Shown here piece after piece: positions 25,120-36,417 of a stretch of DNA of 64,000 bases. The stretch is from UBA4742 sp002403895. GTDB lineage: Bacteria; Actinomycetota; Acidimicrobiia; Acidimicrobiales; Acidimicrobilacustridaceae. The first letter of the stretch is position 1; every line of letters starts with the position of its first letter. Where the stretch lies: NCBI GenBank assembly GCA_036823295.1, contig DAISGD010000006.1, forward strand, positions 36,614 to 100,613. The letters are read 5' to 3'. The position numbers and the translations under genes are program-made. The notes beneath the pieces were generated by a model. The model was not told where the DNA came from and made no database searches. It saw only the letters and a list, made by a program, of their open reading frames with translations.

Positions 25120-26307
25120 CTACCTCTTCTTCTTGCGGGCACGCGGCTGGAGGGCGGCGCTACCTGGTGTTTGCGGGGATGTCCCGGATTTGCTGTCCGG
25201 TTGCTGTTTCGTCGCCTTGGTGGGCGCGGTCGACCGGGACGAACTCTTGGACGGTTGAGCCCTTCCCGAGGCCGCCGATGTTGATCTTGCGGGGGTCGAC
25301 TTCGCCGGAGCCGATTTTGTCTTGGACGTTCCCGACTTCGAGGTGGCCGACTTGCCGGCCGAACTCGAGGAAGTCCCGCTCACTGCTTGCTTGAGGCTAG
25401 CTAGGAAACCGCCACCGACTGATGACCCCTTCGGCGTGGACTCGGCCGCGGACTCTACGGCGACCGACGGAGCCGCGCCACCTTTGATGCCGTAGATGCT
25501 GCGGCTGATGAACCATTGCTGTCCAACACGATACAAGTTTGACACAGCGAAGTAGATGACCAGCCCTGCCGGCAAACCGAAGGAGATGACCGGCAGGAAG
25601 ATGGGCATCACCTTCATGATCATCTGCTGTTGTGGATTCACCTGCTGGTTCGGGTTGCGGCCCTGGATCTGGCGTTGCTGGACGAAGCCGGTGACGCCGA
25701 CGATGACGATCAAGAGTAGATAGGGGATGGCGTGGACGAAGCCGGACTGCAGCGCCTTGCTGGCGCTCTCGGAGAGGTCCATCCCCCACGCCTGCATGAC
25801 GTTGGTGTTGCTCAGGTTCTGGTACATCTTCGAGTGGTGATTCAGGAACGCCGGGTCGAAGTTCTGAGCCGGCTTGATGGCCGGCGGATTCGTCGGGGTA
25901 CGGCCGGTGCCCAGTTGGCCGCTCACCCAGCCGAAATCGAAGCCCGTCGAGTTCACCCTCCGGGTGAGTCCTCGTAGTACCTGATACAAGATAATGAATA
26001 CCGGCATCTGAACCAACAAGGGAAGACACCCGCCTAATGGGCTGATGTCGTTTTCCTTGTAGAACTTCAGGAGCTCCTCGTTGAGCTTCTGGCGATCGTC
26101 CTTATACCGGGTCTGGATCTTCTTCATCTCTGGCTGCAGTTGCTGCATGACCATCATCGACCGCGTGCCTTTGAGGGTCAGCGGCGTCAGGATGAACATG
26201 ATGATCAGCGTCAGGCCGACAATGGCGAACGCGTAGTTGGGGTGAATCGCGTACACGAACGCCAACGCCTGCGCGATGAGGACGAAGAAGACGTTGAAGA
26301 CGGACAT
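25120..26307 (-). CDS. yidC: Membrane protein insertase YidC
   Basis: Inserts and folds inner-membrane proteins alone or with SecYEG. Five membrane segments lie in the first 280 residues. Signature stretches are GTRSMMVMQQLQPEMKKIQ, DISPLGGCLPLLVQMPVFII and QQMIMKVMPIFLPVISFGLP. A Ser/Thr/Lys-rich tail of about 100 residues ends in RARKKKR and may contact ribosomes. Length 395 aa from ATG 26307. The preceding yidD stop is 4 bp away. Confidence 0.95.
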   Translation of the reverse strand: MSVFNVFFVLIAQALAFVYAIHPNYAFAIVGLTLIIMFILTPLTLKGTRSMMVMQQLQPEMKKIQTRYKDDRQKLNEELLKFYKENDISPLGGCLPLLVQMPVFIILYQVLRGLTRRVNSTGFDFGWVSGQLGTGRTPTNPPAIKPAQNFDPAFLNHHSKMYQNLSNTNVMQAWGMDLSESASKALQSGFVHAIPYLLLIVIVGVTGFVQQRQIQGRNPNQQVNPQQQMIMKVMPIFLPVISFGLPAGLVIYFAVSNLYRVGQQWFISRSIYGIKGGAAPSVAVESAAESTPKGSSVGGGFLASLKQAVSGTSSSSAGKSATSKSGTSKTKSAPAKSTPARSTSAASGRAQPSKSSSRSTAPTKATKQQPDSKSGTSPQTPGSAALQPRARKKKR

Positions 26308-26311
26308 GGTC

Positions 26312-26575
26312 TTACCTTCCGAGGGGGGTTGCCGGAGGTCGTGCCGGGACGGGATCCAAGCCGTGGCCCCCCCACGGATGGCAACGGGAGATACGGCGAA
26401 CGGCGAGCCAAGAGCCGCGCATCGCGCCATGGAACTCGAGCGCTTCGATCGCGTAGGTCGAACAGGTTGGCGTGTAGCGACACGGAGACGGGCGCCAGGC
26501 GAACAGCATCTGATAGCCGCGGACGAGGCTGCGTAGGAGTCGGGCTGTGGGGGAGAGGGAGAGGTGATCAGCCAT
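26312..26575 (-). CDS. yidD: Membrane protein insertion efficiency factor YidD
   Basis: Small amphipathic protein that assists YidC. The 87-aa sequence has LVRGYQMLF, PSPCRYTPTCSTYAIEALE and CHPWGGHGLDPVP, which are the family hallmarks including the three conserved cysteines. ATG 26575 overlaps the end of rnpA by 8 bp. Confidence 0.95.
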   Translation of the reverse strand: MADHLSLSPTARLLRSLVRGYQMLFAWRPSPCRYTPTCSTYAIEALEFHGAMRGSWLAVRRISRCHPWGGHGLDPVPARPPATPLGR

Positions 26576-26933
26576 CAGTGGGCCGCGCCGGCTGTCGCGC
26601 GACAAGCGCCGCGAGGCGCATCAGTAGTTGTCGCAATTCCATCGTCAATCCCTCAAACGTGCTGGTCAGAGCGTCTGGCCGGACCGAGAGCAGGTAGGCC
26701 CCCGACGGTATCTCCACCACCGGATCACTGGTCAGGGCGTGGAAGGCGGACCGGATACGGCGGCGGAGCAGGTTGCGCTCCACCGCATTGCCGACCTTCT
26801 TCGGCACCGCCAGCGCCAGACGGGGTGGCATCTCACGGTGATCGGATGTGGCCAAGAAACTCAGGCCGATCGACGATGATCGGACCCTGAGCCCAGATCG
26901 CCGCATCTCGATGAAGGTACGCCGGTCCTGCAC
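26568..26933 (-). CDS. rnpA: Ribonuclease P protein component
   Basis: Protein subunit of RNase P, which matures tRNA 5' ends. Core: RRTFIEMRRSGLRVRSSSI, PPRLALAVPKKVGNAVERN and the RNR-type motif RNLLRRRIRSAF. Start uncertain: GTG 26933 (VQDRRTF) gives 121 aa. The frame stays open through rpmH, and a CTG overlapping the rpmH stop would add a few residues. Lies 8 bp after rpmH as in most bacteria. Confidence 0.93.
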   Translation of the reverse strand: MQDRRTFIEMRRSGLRVRSSSIGLSFLATSDHREMPPRLALAVPKKVGNAVERNLLRRRIRSAFHALTSDPVVEIPSGAYLLSVRPDALTSTFEGLTMELRQLLMRLAALVARQPARPTDG

Positions 26934-26941
26934 GCGCCAGA

Positions 26942-27076
26942 TCAGGCCGAGAGGCGGTGACGTCCCTTGATGCGCCGCGAGCGAAGCACCGCTCGGCCGG
27001 CCCGGTTGGACATCCGGTGCCGGAACCCGTGGCGCTTGGCGCGCCGACGGTTGTTGGGTTGATAGGTGCGCTTCAC
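26942..27076 (-). CDS. rpmH: 50S ribosomal protein L34
   Basis: 44-aa basic protein, MKRTYQPNNRRRAKRHGFR at the N-terminus, with all family features. The GTG start is preceded by AGGAGG. First gene of the rpmH-rnpA-yidD-yidC-khpB-rsmG-parA-parB series reading away from dnaA. Confidence 0.97.
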   Translation of the reverse strand: MKRTYQPNNRRRAKRHGFRHRMSNRAGRAVLRSRRIKGRHRLSA

Positions 27077-27548
27077 GTTGTGCCTCCTGGACCACGAGGC
27101 CTCCTGGCCCCCGGCTCGTTCGTCCTCCCCGCGTGGTGCGGGAAGCAAGTCGCCGGCCAACGGGTGTGCCCTGGCGACCAAAGATGGGTGTCCGCGCGGC
27201 AACCTTCGCCGCCGGGCGCCCCACTAGGGTAGAGGGTGCTCGACGAGCGGAGCAACCGGGGGCCGATTGGTGCCGGCCGGAGCGTCAATGGCGGCCCTCA
27301 ACGGGCGAACCCCAGGTCCCCCTCCCACCCCGCCGACTTTGACTTGGCGAGCTCGCTTTTCTGGCCCCGTGCGTGACGCGATGACCGGTGGTACGGTGCT
27401 TGACCCGTCCAGCAACGGGCCCCCGCCAAGGGAGTCCGACCCCTGAGTGGGAGGAGCGTACGGGACACCCGTCCCGGCGCCAACGACGTTTTCCACAGGT
27501 GTGGACGTCGTTGTGGACTCCGCAGTACGTCGGGAGGCGTTCAAGCAG
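27077..27548. promoter_or_regulatory. rpmH-dnaA divergent intergenic region
   Basis: A 472-bp gap with no supported gene. TTTTCCACA (27489-27497), TGTGGACGT (27500-27508) and TGTGGACTC (27512-27520) are DnaA-box-like and lie just before the dnaA start, so autoregulation by DnaA is likely. A 6-bp hairpin is at 27461-27476. TACGGT (27392-27397) is a possible dnaA -10 element. The rpmH promoter should lie in the left half, but no clear -35/-10 pair was fixed. Confidence 0.6.
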
Positions 27549-28934
27549 GTGAATGACGCTGAGATCCTGTGGACAGCCTGTGCCGAAATGCTCAGGGAAC
27601 AAGTATCTGAAGCGGTGTGGCTCACCTCGTTCAACGGCACGCGTGCCGTTCGCCTCGAGAACCAGACCCTGGTTCTGGGGGTGCCGAGTTCGGTCGTGCG
27701 CGAACGCATCGAGGTCCGATACCTCACCCTGGTCCGCAGCGCCCTGGCCGACGCCGGGGGCGCCGACCTCGAACTCGTCCTCGAGGTGCACACCGACGGC
27801 GCGGCAAACCAAGACGCTGACAGCGACGAACGACCCCTGAAGGGAGCCGCCTCCGGCGATGACGGGCTGGCGGCCATCGATGGCGTGGGTCGCGCCCAAC
27901 CGGAGAGCCTGCCGGTCAATCCCCGCTACACCTTCGAAGCCTTCGTCACGGGCACCTCGAACCGGTTCGCGCATGCGGCCGCCTTGTCCGTCGCTGAGAC
28001 GCCGGCCCGTTCCTACAACCCGCTGTTCATCTATGGCGATGCCGGACTGGGAAAGACCCACCTTCTGCAAGCCATCGCCCATTACGTGAACGAGAACTAT
28101 CCGGCCTTTACCGTGCGTTATGTGTCAACCGAGACCTTCCTGAACCATTTCGTCGACGCCATCCGGACGAACTCTCCCGCGGACTTCAAAAAGGTGTACC
28201 GCGAAGTGGATGTCCTGCTCCTCGACGACATCCAGTTCATCGAAGGGCGTGAGGGTCTCCAGGAAGAGTTGTTCCACACGTTCAATGCCTTGCACCAGGC
28301 GAACCGGCAGATCGTGCTCTCGTCAGACCGCCCCCCGGATGCCATCCCCACCCTGGAAGACCGACTCCGGAGCCGCTTCAAGATGGGGCTCATCACCGAG
28401 ATCAACCCGCCGGATCTTGAAACCCGTCTCGCCATCCTCCACAAGAAAGCTGAAACCGAACCCATTCAGCCGCCCGCCGACGTGCTCGAGTTCATCGCCA
28501 CTCATATCACCAACAACATCCGGGAGCTCGAGGGTGCTCTCATCCGGGTGTGCGCCTACGCCAGCCTCACCAAGGAAGAGATGTCTGTCGAACTGGCCGA
28601 GCGAGTTCTGGCGGACATCCTGACCGATTCGCAGCCCCGACCCATCACCCCAGCCGTGATTCTCCAGGCCACCTCGGACATGTTCGGTTTCAGTATCGAG
28701 GAGATCCAGAGCAAGAGCCGGCGCCGCCCTCTCGTGACCGCGCGCCAGATCGGGATGTATGTCTTCCGTAATCTCACGGATCTCAGCTACCCCGCCATCG
28801 CTCGCGAGTTTGGGGGGCGCGACCATACCACCGTGATTCACGCGGTCGAAAAGATCGGTGGCCTCATGAAGGAACGTCGTCAGATCTACGATCAGGTGAC
28901 AGAATTGACGCAAATCATCCGGAGTGGTGGGTAA
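27549..28934 (+). CDS. dnaA: Chromosomal replication initiator protein DnaA
   Basis: AAA+ initiator that opens oriC. Domain I (about 1-80, ILWTACAEMLREQVSEAVWL), a linker, AAA+ domain with NPRYTFEAFVTGTSNRFAHA, Walker A FIYGDAGLGKTHLLQ, Walker B VLLLDDIQF, arginine finger region, and domain IV with the DNA-binding signature FGGRDHTTVIHAVEKI. Length 461 aa. GTG 27549 is chosen from family alignment and GGGAGG 11 bases upstream; the frame is open further upstream through the DnaA boxes. Confidence 0.95.
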   Translation: MNDAEILWTACAEMLREQVSEAVWLTSFNGTRAVRLENQTLVLGVPSSVVRERIEVRYLTLVRSALADAGGADLELVLEVHTDGAANQDADSDERPLKGAASGDDGLAAIDGVGRAQPESLPVNPRYTFEAFVTGTSNRFAHAAALSVAETPARSYNPLFIYGDAGLGKTHLLQAIAHYVNENYPAFTVRYVSTETFLNHFVDAIRTNSPADFKKVYREVDVLLLDDIQFIEGREGLQEELFHTFNALHQANRQIVLSSDRPPDAIPTLEDRLRSRFKMGLITEINPPDLETRLAILHKKAETEPIQPPADVLEFIATHITNNIRELEGALIRVCAYASLTKEEMSVELAERVLADILTDSQPRPITPAVILQATSDMFGFSIEEIQSKSRRRPLVTARQIGMYVFRNLTDLSYPAIAREFGGRDHTTVIHAVEKIGGLMKERRQIYDQVTELTQIIRSGG

Positions 28935-29188
28935 GTGAGCAAAACTCCCGGTGGACAACCCGGTGGACGAGGTGTGCCACGCCCGCGCCAAGGGGTGGAC
29001 GACCAGGGGCTTATCCCACGACCTCGCAACACCGCATGACAACCTGTGTATCGGTGGGGACAACCAGCGAACAACGATATCCGGTGTGACCTGGGCAAAC
29101 CTGGAGTTCTCCACAATCCACAGGCCTTATCACCACTAGTGACCAAAGATCTCCTAGTTCAAGAGACGTAAGCGAAAGCGAGCACGAC
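28935..29188. other. Probable chromosome origin oriC (dnaA-dnaN gap)
   Basis: A 254-bp gap containing many DnaA-box-like 9-mers: TTGTCCACC on the minus strand (28950-28958), TCGTCCACC twice (28962-28970, 28994-29002), TTATCCCAC (29011-29019), TTCTCCACA (29107-29115), CAATCCACA (29114-29122) and TTATCACCA (29127-29135). AT-richer sequence follows (29130-29165), a candidate unwinding element. The location between dnaA and dnaN is where mycobacterial and streptomycete origins lie. Confidence 0.85.
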
Positions 29189-30283
29189 GTGAAGTTCCGA
29201 TGCGAACGAGACGAACTGGTCGAGGCGGTCTTGGCGGCTGGCCGGGCCGTGACCAGTCGTGGAAGTTCCCTGCCCGTCCTGAGTGGTATTCGCTTCGAGC
29301 TCAACGGGGGCCAGTTGCGCCTGACCGGGAGCGACCTGGACACCACGATCCTGGTGGACCAGGCAGTCACCGGTGATGAGGACGGCGTGGCGGTGATCCC
29401 TGCCAAGCTGATTGGTGACATCGTCCGGGCCTTACCTCCTGGCAAGGTCGAGATCGCGGTCGATGGTGACGACGCCCGTATCACAGCCGGCCGGGCGCAG
29501 TTCACCATGCGCACGATTCCCGCCACGGAATTTCCCCGCCTCCCGGAACCGGGTGACGAGGCCGTGGTGATCCCTGCGGGTGCCTTCGCCGAGGCTCTCC
29601 GTCAGGTGACGGTGGCGGCCAGTACCGAGGAGACTCGCCCGATCCTGACGGGAGTGCAAATGAGTGCCGAGAGCGGCGGACTTCGCTTGGTGGCCACTGA
29701 CTCCTACCGACTGGCGGTGCGTGACCTGCCCGGCGCGTCGGTCCTGAACGAGGGCCAGAGCGTCCTCATCCCTTCCTCGGCGCTCAGGGAATTGGGTCGC
29801 CTACTGAGCGGCGCCGAGGAAGTGAAGCTGACGCTTGGTGAGCGCGACGCCACGTTCACGGTGGGCAACGACCGGCTCACGACCCGGCTCATCGAGGGCG
29901 AGTTCCCCAACTATCGCGGTCTCATCCCGGCCAGCCAACCAAACCGGCTCACGGTGGCCCGCGACGCCCTCCTGGAGGCGGTTCGGCGCATGCGCCTCCT
30001 GGCTACGGACGCCACACCGGTGCGTCTGGTCATGAGCGGTGAAGGTTTGGAGTTGGTCGCCATCGCCCAGGAGGTTGGTCAGGCGCACGAGAGCCTTGAT
30101 GCCAAGTACGAGGGCACCGAGCTCACCGTGGCGTTCAACCCCGAGTACCTCATCGCCGGCATCGAAGTCACCCCAGGTGACGAGGTCACGCTGGAGACGA
30201 CGGACGCCATGAAGCCGGCGCTGCTGCGTTCGATCGACAACAACGACTTCCTTTATCTGCTCATGCCGGTCCGGGTCTCCTAG
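29189..30283 (+). CDS. dnaN: DNA polymerase III beta subunit (sliding clamp)
   Basis: Ring-shaped processivity clamp. Three repeated clamp domains over 364 aa. N-terminus MKFRCERDELVEAVLAAGRA, with LPVLSGIRFELNGGQLRLTG, EETRPILTGVQMSAESGGLR and the C-terminal YLLMPVRVS. Start GTG 29189. It follows the origin region, and recF starts 5 bp after its stop. Confidence 0.97.
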   Translation: MKFRCERDELVEAVLAAGRAVTSRGSSLPVLSGIRFELNGGQLRLTGSDLDTTILVDQAVTGDEDGVAVIPAKLIGDIVRALPPGKVEIAVDGDDARITAGRAQFTMRTIPATEFPRLPEPGDEAVVIPAGAFAEALRQVTVAASTEETRPILTGVQMSAESGGLRLVATDSYRLAVRDLPGASVLNEGQSVLIPSSALRELGRLLSGAEEVKLTLGERDATFTVGNDRLTTRLIEGEFPNYRGLIPASQPNRLTVARDALLEAVRRMRLLATDATPVRLVMSGEGLELVAIAQEVGQAHESLDAKYEGTELTVAFNPEYLIAGIEVTPGDEVTLETTDAMKPALLRSIDNNDFLYLLMPVRVS

Positions 30284-30288
30284 CCGGG

Positions 30289-31368
30289 GTGTTGCTGCGA
30301 CGCCTCTGGCTCACCGACTTCCGGTCGTACCGGGAGGCAGACATCACCCTTTCCGAGGGGCTCACGGTCATCGTCGGCGAGAACGGGGAAGGCAAGACCA
30401 ACCTGCTGGAGGCGGTCGGCTATCTCGCTACCCTGGCTTCGTTTCGAGGGGCGCCGACAGAGGCGCTCGTGCGGGTGGGGACGGCTATGGCGACGGTTCG
30501 GGCCGAGGGCGAGCGCGATGGTCGCGAGCTCCTCATCGAGGCCGAGATCGTGCCCGGAGGCCGAAGCCGGGTCCAGGTCAACCGCCAGCGTTTGTCACGA
30601 GCTCGTGACCTGCTCGGGGCCCTGCGGGTGTCGGTCTTCTCACCCGACGACCTCGAGTTGGTGAAGGGGGGACCGGCCGAGCGGCGGGCGTACCTCGACG
30701 ACACCTTGGTCTCCAGTAGCCCCAAGCTCGACCCGGTGCGGACCGAAGTCGATCGGGTGTTGCGACAACGCAATGCCCTGTTGCGCCAGGCTGGGGGGCG
30801 GCTCACGCCGGACGTCGAGTCGACCCTCGAGGTCTGGGACGCCAAGCTGGTCGCCGCCGGCGAGGCCCTCACCACCGAACGGGTCACCCTCCTGGAGCGG
30901 CTCGGACCCGCCCTCGGCTCGGCGTACCGCAAGGTTGCCCATCGGGAGGTGGAGGTGAACGCCCGCTATGTGTCCACCTGGATGGCCTCTGGACTCCACC
31001 AGGCCCTGGTCGACGCCCGCCGTGACGAGTTGCGCCGGGGCGTGACCCTGGTGGGGCCTCACCGGGACGAACTCGAGTTCTCGGTGGGCGGCCTCCCGGC
31101 TCGCACCCATGCCTCTCAAGGCGAGCAGCGTTCGCTCGCATTGGCCTTGCGGTTGGCGTCGCACGAGGTGGTCACCGAGGCTGCCGGCAGCCCACCGGTG
31201 CTGCTCCTCGACGACGTGTTCTCGGAGCTGGACGAGGGACGTAGCGCCGCGCTCCTGGCCAGCCTGCCTGCTGGCCAGACGCTCCTGAGCTCGGCCGCCG
31301 GGCTTCCTCGCCAAGCCCATCCCGATGCGGTGCTGGTCGTGGAAAATCGGCGCGTCCGGACGGCTTGA
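30289..31368 (+). CDS. recF: DNA replication and repair protein RecF
   Basis: SMC-like ATPase that helps RecA load at gaps. N-terminus LLRRLWLTDFRSYREADITL, Walker A VGENGEGKTNLLEAV, SPDDLELVKGGPAERRAYLD, signature HASQGEQRSLALALRLA and Walker B LLLDDVFSELDEGR. Length 359 aa, start GTG 30289. Part of the dnaA-dnaN-recF-DUF721-gyrB-gyrA set. Confidence 0.96.
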   Translation: MLLRRLWLTDFRSYREADITLSEGLTVIVGENGEGKTNLLEAVGYLATLASFRGAPTEALVRVGTAMATVRAEGERDGRELLIEAEIVPGGRSRVQVNRQRLSRARDLLGALRVSVFSPDDLELVKGGPAERRAYLDDTLVSSSPKLDPVRTEVDRVLRQRNALLRQAGGRLTPDVESTLEVWDAKLVAAGEALTTERVTLLERLGPALGSAYRKVAHREVEVNARYVSTWMASGLHQALVDARRDELRRGVTLVGPHRDELEFSVGGLPARTHASQGEQRSLALALRLASHEVVTEAAGSPPVLLLDDVFSELDEGRSAALLASLPAGQTLLSSAAGLPRQAHPDAVLVVENRRVRTA

Positions 31369-31415
31369 GAACCAGGATCGTTTCGCGGGCTCGCGGGGAA
31401 TGGCACACTCAGGCG

Positions 31416-31757
31416 ATGCCCTGGCAACCACTCCCTTCCTCCGGTGAGGAGCCTCAGGCCATGGCCGAGAGCTTGGAGCGGCTGGTCCGTAGCCTCGGAG
31501 CTCCATCGGCAGGGGTAACGACGTCGATCTTCGCTGATTGGGGGGATATCGTGGGGACTCAGGTTGCCGCTCATTGCCGCCCCGCGACTCTTCGCGACCG
31601 GGTGCTGGTGGTGACCGTGACCGACCCAGGATGGGCCACGCAACTCCGGTTCCTGGAGTCGGAGGTCCTCGGTCGGATCGCGACCGCGACCGGGTCTGAC
31701 GAGGTCACCAGAATCGAGGTCCGGGTACGGGGCGCGAACCCCGCTGGAGGCCGCTGA
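31416..31757 (+). CDS. DUF721 (DciA-like) protein
   Basis: Small protein between recF and gyrB as in M. tuberculosis (Rv0004). The DUF721 core is ESLERLVRSLGAPSAG, FADWGDIVGTQVAAHCRP, LVVTVTDPGWATQLRFLE. The related DciA of other bacteria loads the replicative helicase DnaB, so a role in replication initiation is plausible. ATG 31416 gives 113 aa; a TTG at 31365 overlapping the recF stop would add 17 residues. Confidence 0.85.
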   Translation: MPWQPLPSSGEEPQAMAESLERLVRSLGAPSAGVTTSIFADWGDIVGTQVAAHCRPATLRDRVLVVTVTDPGWATQLRFLESEVLGRIATATGSDEVTRIEVRVRGANPAGGR

Positions 31758-31823
31758 ACAGCCCTTGCCGACCCCGCCGGGATGTTCCGGGATGTCTCAC
31801 CCAGCTGGTAGACTGTCGACATC

Positions 31824-31907
31824 GTGATTCCGGCTCCTGACCTGCACTTTTTCCCGTTGGTTGACGCCGAGAAACAGCTCACCCGATCCCGCCGCAGCAC
31901 CTCCTGA
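31824..31907 (+). CDS. Possible leaderless small ORF upstream of gyrB (27 aa)
   Basis: GTG 31824 lies 9 bp after TAGACT (31809-31814), the same layout seen at other leaderless starts here. The ORF reads MIPAPDLHFFPLVDAEKQLT and ends 11 bp before the gyrB TTG start, overlapping the region of its Shine-Dalgarno (AAAGG). It could be a leader peptide or simply the 5' UTR of gyrB. Confidence 0.35.
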   Translation: MIPAPDLHFFPLVDAEKQLTRSRRSTS

Positions 31908-31918
31908 AAGGCCGCGTC

Positions 31919-33853
<1,935 letters not shown>

Positions 33854-33872
33854 GGAACGCAGCGAGGACACC

Positions 33873-36341
33873 ATGAGCGACATCATTCCTCCCGACGACG
33901 GTGGGGGCATCAGCAGCGACTTCGGCGGGATCCAGCCGATCGAGATCCAAGAGGAGATGGAACGGTCCTTTCTGGACTATTCGATGTCCGTGATCGTGTC
34001 GCGGGCGCTCCCGGATGCGCGGGACGGTCTCAAGCCGGTGCACCGCCGAATCCTGTGGGGCATGTTCGACATGGGAGCGCGCCCCGATCGCCCGACCATG
34101 AAGTGCGCGCGCGTGACCGGTGACGTGATGGGCAAGTATCACCCTCACGGTGATGGCGCTATCTACGACGCCCTGGTGCGCATGGGACAGTCCTTCAGCC
34201 TCCGCCATCCGCTCGTCCACCCCAAAGGCAACTTCGGTTCCCTGGATGACCCACCCGCCGCCGCTCGCTACACCGAGTGTCGCTTGGCCCCGATCGCCAT
34301 GCGGATGCTCGACGGTATCGACGAGAACACCGTCGACTTCATCGACAACTACTCCGGTGAGGTGCAGGAGCCGGTCGTGCTGCCGGCCCGATTCCCCAAC
34401 CTGTTGGTCAACGGCAGCCAGGGGATCGCGGTGGGCATGGCCACCAACATCCCACCCCACAACCTGGGCGAGATCATCGATGCCACCCAGCACCTGCTGG
34501 CCAACCCCGAGGCCACCCCCGACGACCTCATGGCGTTCGTCAAGGGCCCGGACTTTCCCAGTGGCTGCTTCATCATGGGCCGAGCCGGCATCCTCGACGC
34601 CTACCGCACTGGCAAGGGCTCGATCCGCCTGCGAGGGAAGGCCGAGATCGAGGAGGGGCCTCGCACCGACTACATCGTGGTCACGTCGTTGCCCTATCAG
34701 GTGAGCCCCAACCAGTTCATCACCAAGGTCAAGGAACTGGTTGACAACCACGACCTGGACGGCATCGCCGATCTCAACGACGAGTCATCGGGCAAGACCG
34801 GTATGCGCATCGTGCTCAAGCTCAAGCGCGATGCCCCGGCGCTGGTGATCCTGAACAACCTGTACAAGCGCACGCCGCTCCAATCAAACTTCGCGGTCAA
34901 CACCGTTGCTTTGGTCGACGGCGTCCCCCGCACACTCAACCTCCGTGACGCCTTGGTCGCGTACATCGATCACCAGGTCGAGGTCATCACCCGGCGCTCC
35001 CAGTTCCGGCTGGACAAAGCGCGGGCCCGGGGACACATCGTCGAAGGGCTCATCAAAGCCCTCGATTTGATCGATGAGATCATCGCCGCCATCCGGGCGT
35101 CGGCCGACAAGGCGAGCGCTCGTGAAGCCCTCATCGCGGCCCCCTTCGAGTTCTCCGAGGTCCAGGCCGAACACATCCTCGACATGCAACTGTCGACCCT
35201 CACCCGGCTCGGCCGCAGTCGCCTCGATGAGGAGATGGCCGCGTTGCGGGAGACGATCACCGAGCTCGATGCGATCCTCCGCGACGAGAGCCGCTTGCGC
35301 ACCGTCATACGCGAAGAGCTGGGCGAGGTCCGTGACGAATACGTCCAACCCCGCTCGTCAGAGATCACCTTCGACGTCGGCGACCTTGACATCGAGGACC
35401 TCATCGACGACGAGGACCTCGTCGTCACCATGACGGCGAAGGGCTACATCAAGACGGTGGTGGCCGACGCCTTCCGCACCCAGGGCCGCGGTGGTCGTGG
35501 GGTGGCCGGCGCCAAGCTCAAGGATGAGGATTACGTCAACCACATCATCCACACCTCGGCCCACGCCTATCTGCTCTTCTTCTCCAATCTCGGCCGGGTG
35601 TACCGGCTGAAGGCGCACGAGATCCCCATGAAGGACCGGACCGCTCGGGGCACGGCCATCGTGAATCTCCTCCCCCTTCAGCCAAGCGAGAAGGTGCAGG
35701 CCGTCATCGACACCCGGGACTACGAGACGAACCGCTTCCTTTTCTTCGCCACGCGTAAGGGGCAGGTCAAGAAGACCAAGTTCACCGAATACGATTCGTC
35801 GTTGCGAGCCGGACTCATCGCCATCAACCTGCGCGACGGTGACGAGTTGGTGAAGGTGATCCCCACCAACGGGGGCGACGACATCTTCATGGTGAGCCGG
35901 GGTGGCATGACCATCCGATTCGCCGAGGACGAGGTGCGGGCCATGGGCCGGGCCGCGGCCGGGGTGCGGGGCATGAAGCTCAAACCAGAGGACGAGGTCG
36001 TGTCGTGCGACGTCGCCCGGGACGACTCCGCCATCTTGATGGTCACCGACGGCGGCTACGGAAAGCGCACCCAGCTCGACAAGTTCAACCGGCAAGGCCG
36101 CGGTGGACAGGGCGTCCGCGGTATCAAGATCACTGCCCGCAAAGGCGTGGTCGTGGCCGCGTTCATGGTCGGCCTCGATGATGAGATCTTCGTGATCGCC
36201 TCGGGTGGAGTGGTGATCCGCATGTCGGTACGCGAGATCTCCTCGCAAGGCCGGGATGCCACCGGGGTACGGGTCATGAATGTGGGTGAGGACGGCACCG
36301 TTGCGTCCGTGGCCCCCGTGTTGCAGGCTGACGAGGACTGA
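33873..36341 (+). CDS. gyrA: DNA gyrase subunit A
   Basis: DNA-cleaving subunit of gyrase. SFLDYSMSVIVSRALPDARD, quinolone region HPHGDGAIYDALVRM with catalytic AARYTECRLAPIA (Tyr), and a C-terminal beta-pinwheel with GyrA box QGRGGRG. Length 822 aa. The quinolone region reads HGDGAIYD, with Gly-Asp-Gly-Ala before Ile-Tyr-Asp, where many species have Ser/Ala in the resistance position. Followed by tRNA-Ile, as in mycobacteria. Confidence 0.97.
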   Translation: MSDIIPPDDGGGISSDFGGIQPIEIQEEMERSFLDYSMSVIVSRALPDARDGLKPVHRRILWGMFDMGARPDRPTMKCARVTGDVMGKYHPHGDGAIYDALVRMGQSFSLRHPLVHPKGNFGSLDDPPAAARYTECRLAPIAMRMLDGIDENTVDFIDNYSGEVQEPVVLPARFPNLLVNGSQGIAVGMATNIPPHNLGEIIDATQHLLANPEATPDDLMAFVKGPDFPSGCFIMGRAGILDAYRTGKGSIRLRGKAEIEEGPRTDYIVVTSLPYQVSPNQFITKVKELVDNHDLDGIADLNDESSGKTGMRIVLKLKRDAPALVILNNLYKRTPLQSNFAVNTVALVDGVPRTLNLRDALVAYIDHQVEVITRRSQFRLDKARARGHIVEGLIKALDLIDEIIAAIRASADKASAREALIAAPFEFSEVQAEHILDMQLSTLTRLGRSRLDEEMAALRETITELDAILRDESRLRTVIREELGEVRDEYVQPRSSEITFDVGDLDIEDLIDDEDLVVTMTAKGYIKTVVADAFRTQGRGGRGVAGAKLKDEDYVNHIIHTSAHAYLLFFSNLGRVYRLKAHEIPMKDRTARGTAIVNLLPLQPSEKVQAVIDTRDYETNRFLFFATRKGQVKKTKFTEYDSSLRAGLIAINLRDGDELVKVIPTNGGDDIFMVSRGGMTIRFAEDEVRAMGRAAAGVRGMKLKPEDEVVSCDVARDDSAILMVTDGGYGKRTQLDKFNRQGRGGQGVRGIKITARKGVVVAAFMVGLDDEIFVIASGGVVIRMSVREISSQGRDATGVRVMNVGEDGTVASVAPVLQADED

Positions 36342-36417
36342 TCGGCGCCGCCCGGGGGTCCCCTCCGGCCCGGTCCCAACCCTTCCCCCTGATGGTTCCC
36401 GCAGGTGAGGAGTGCCC

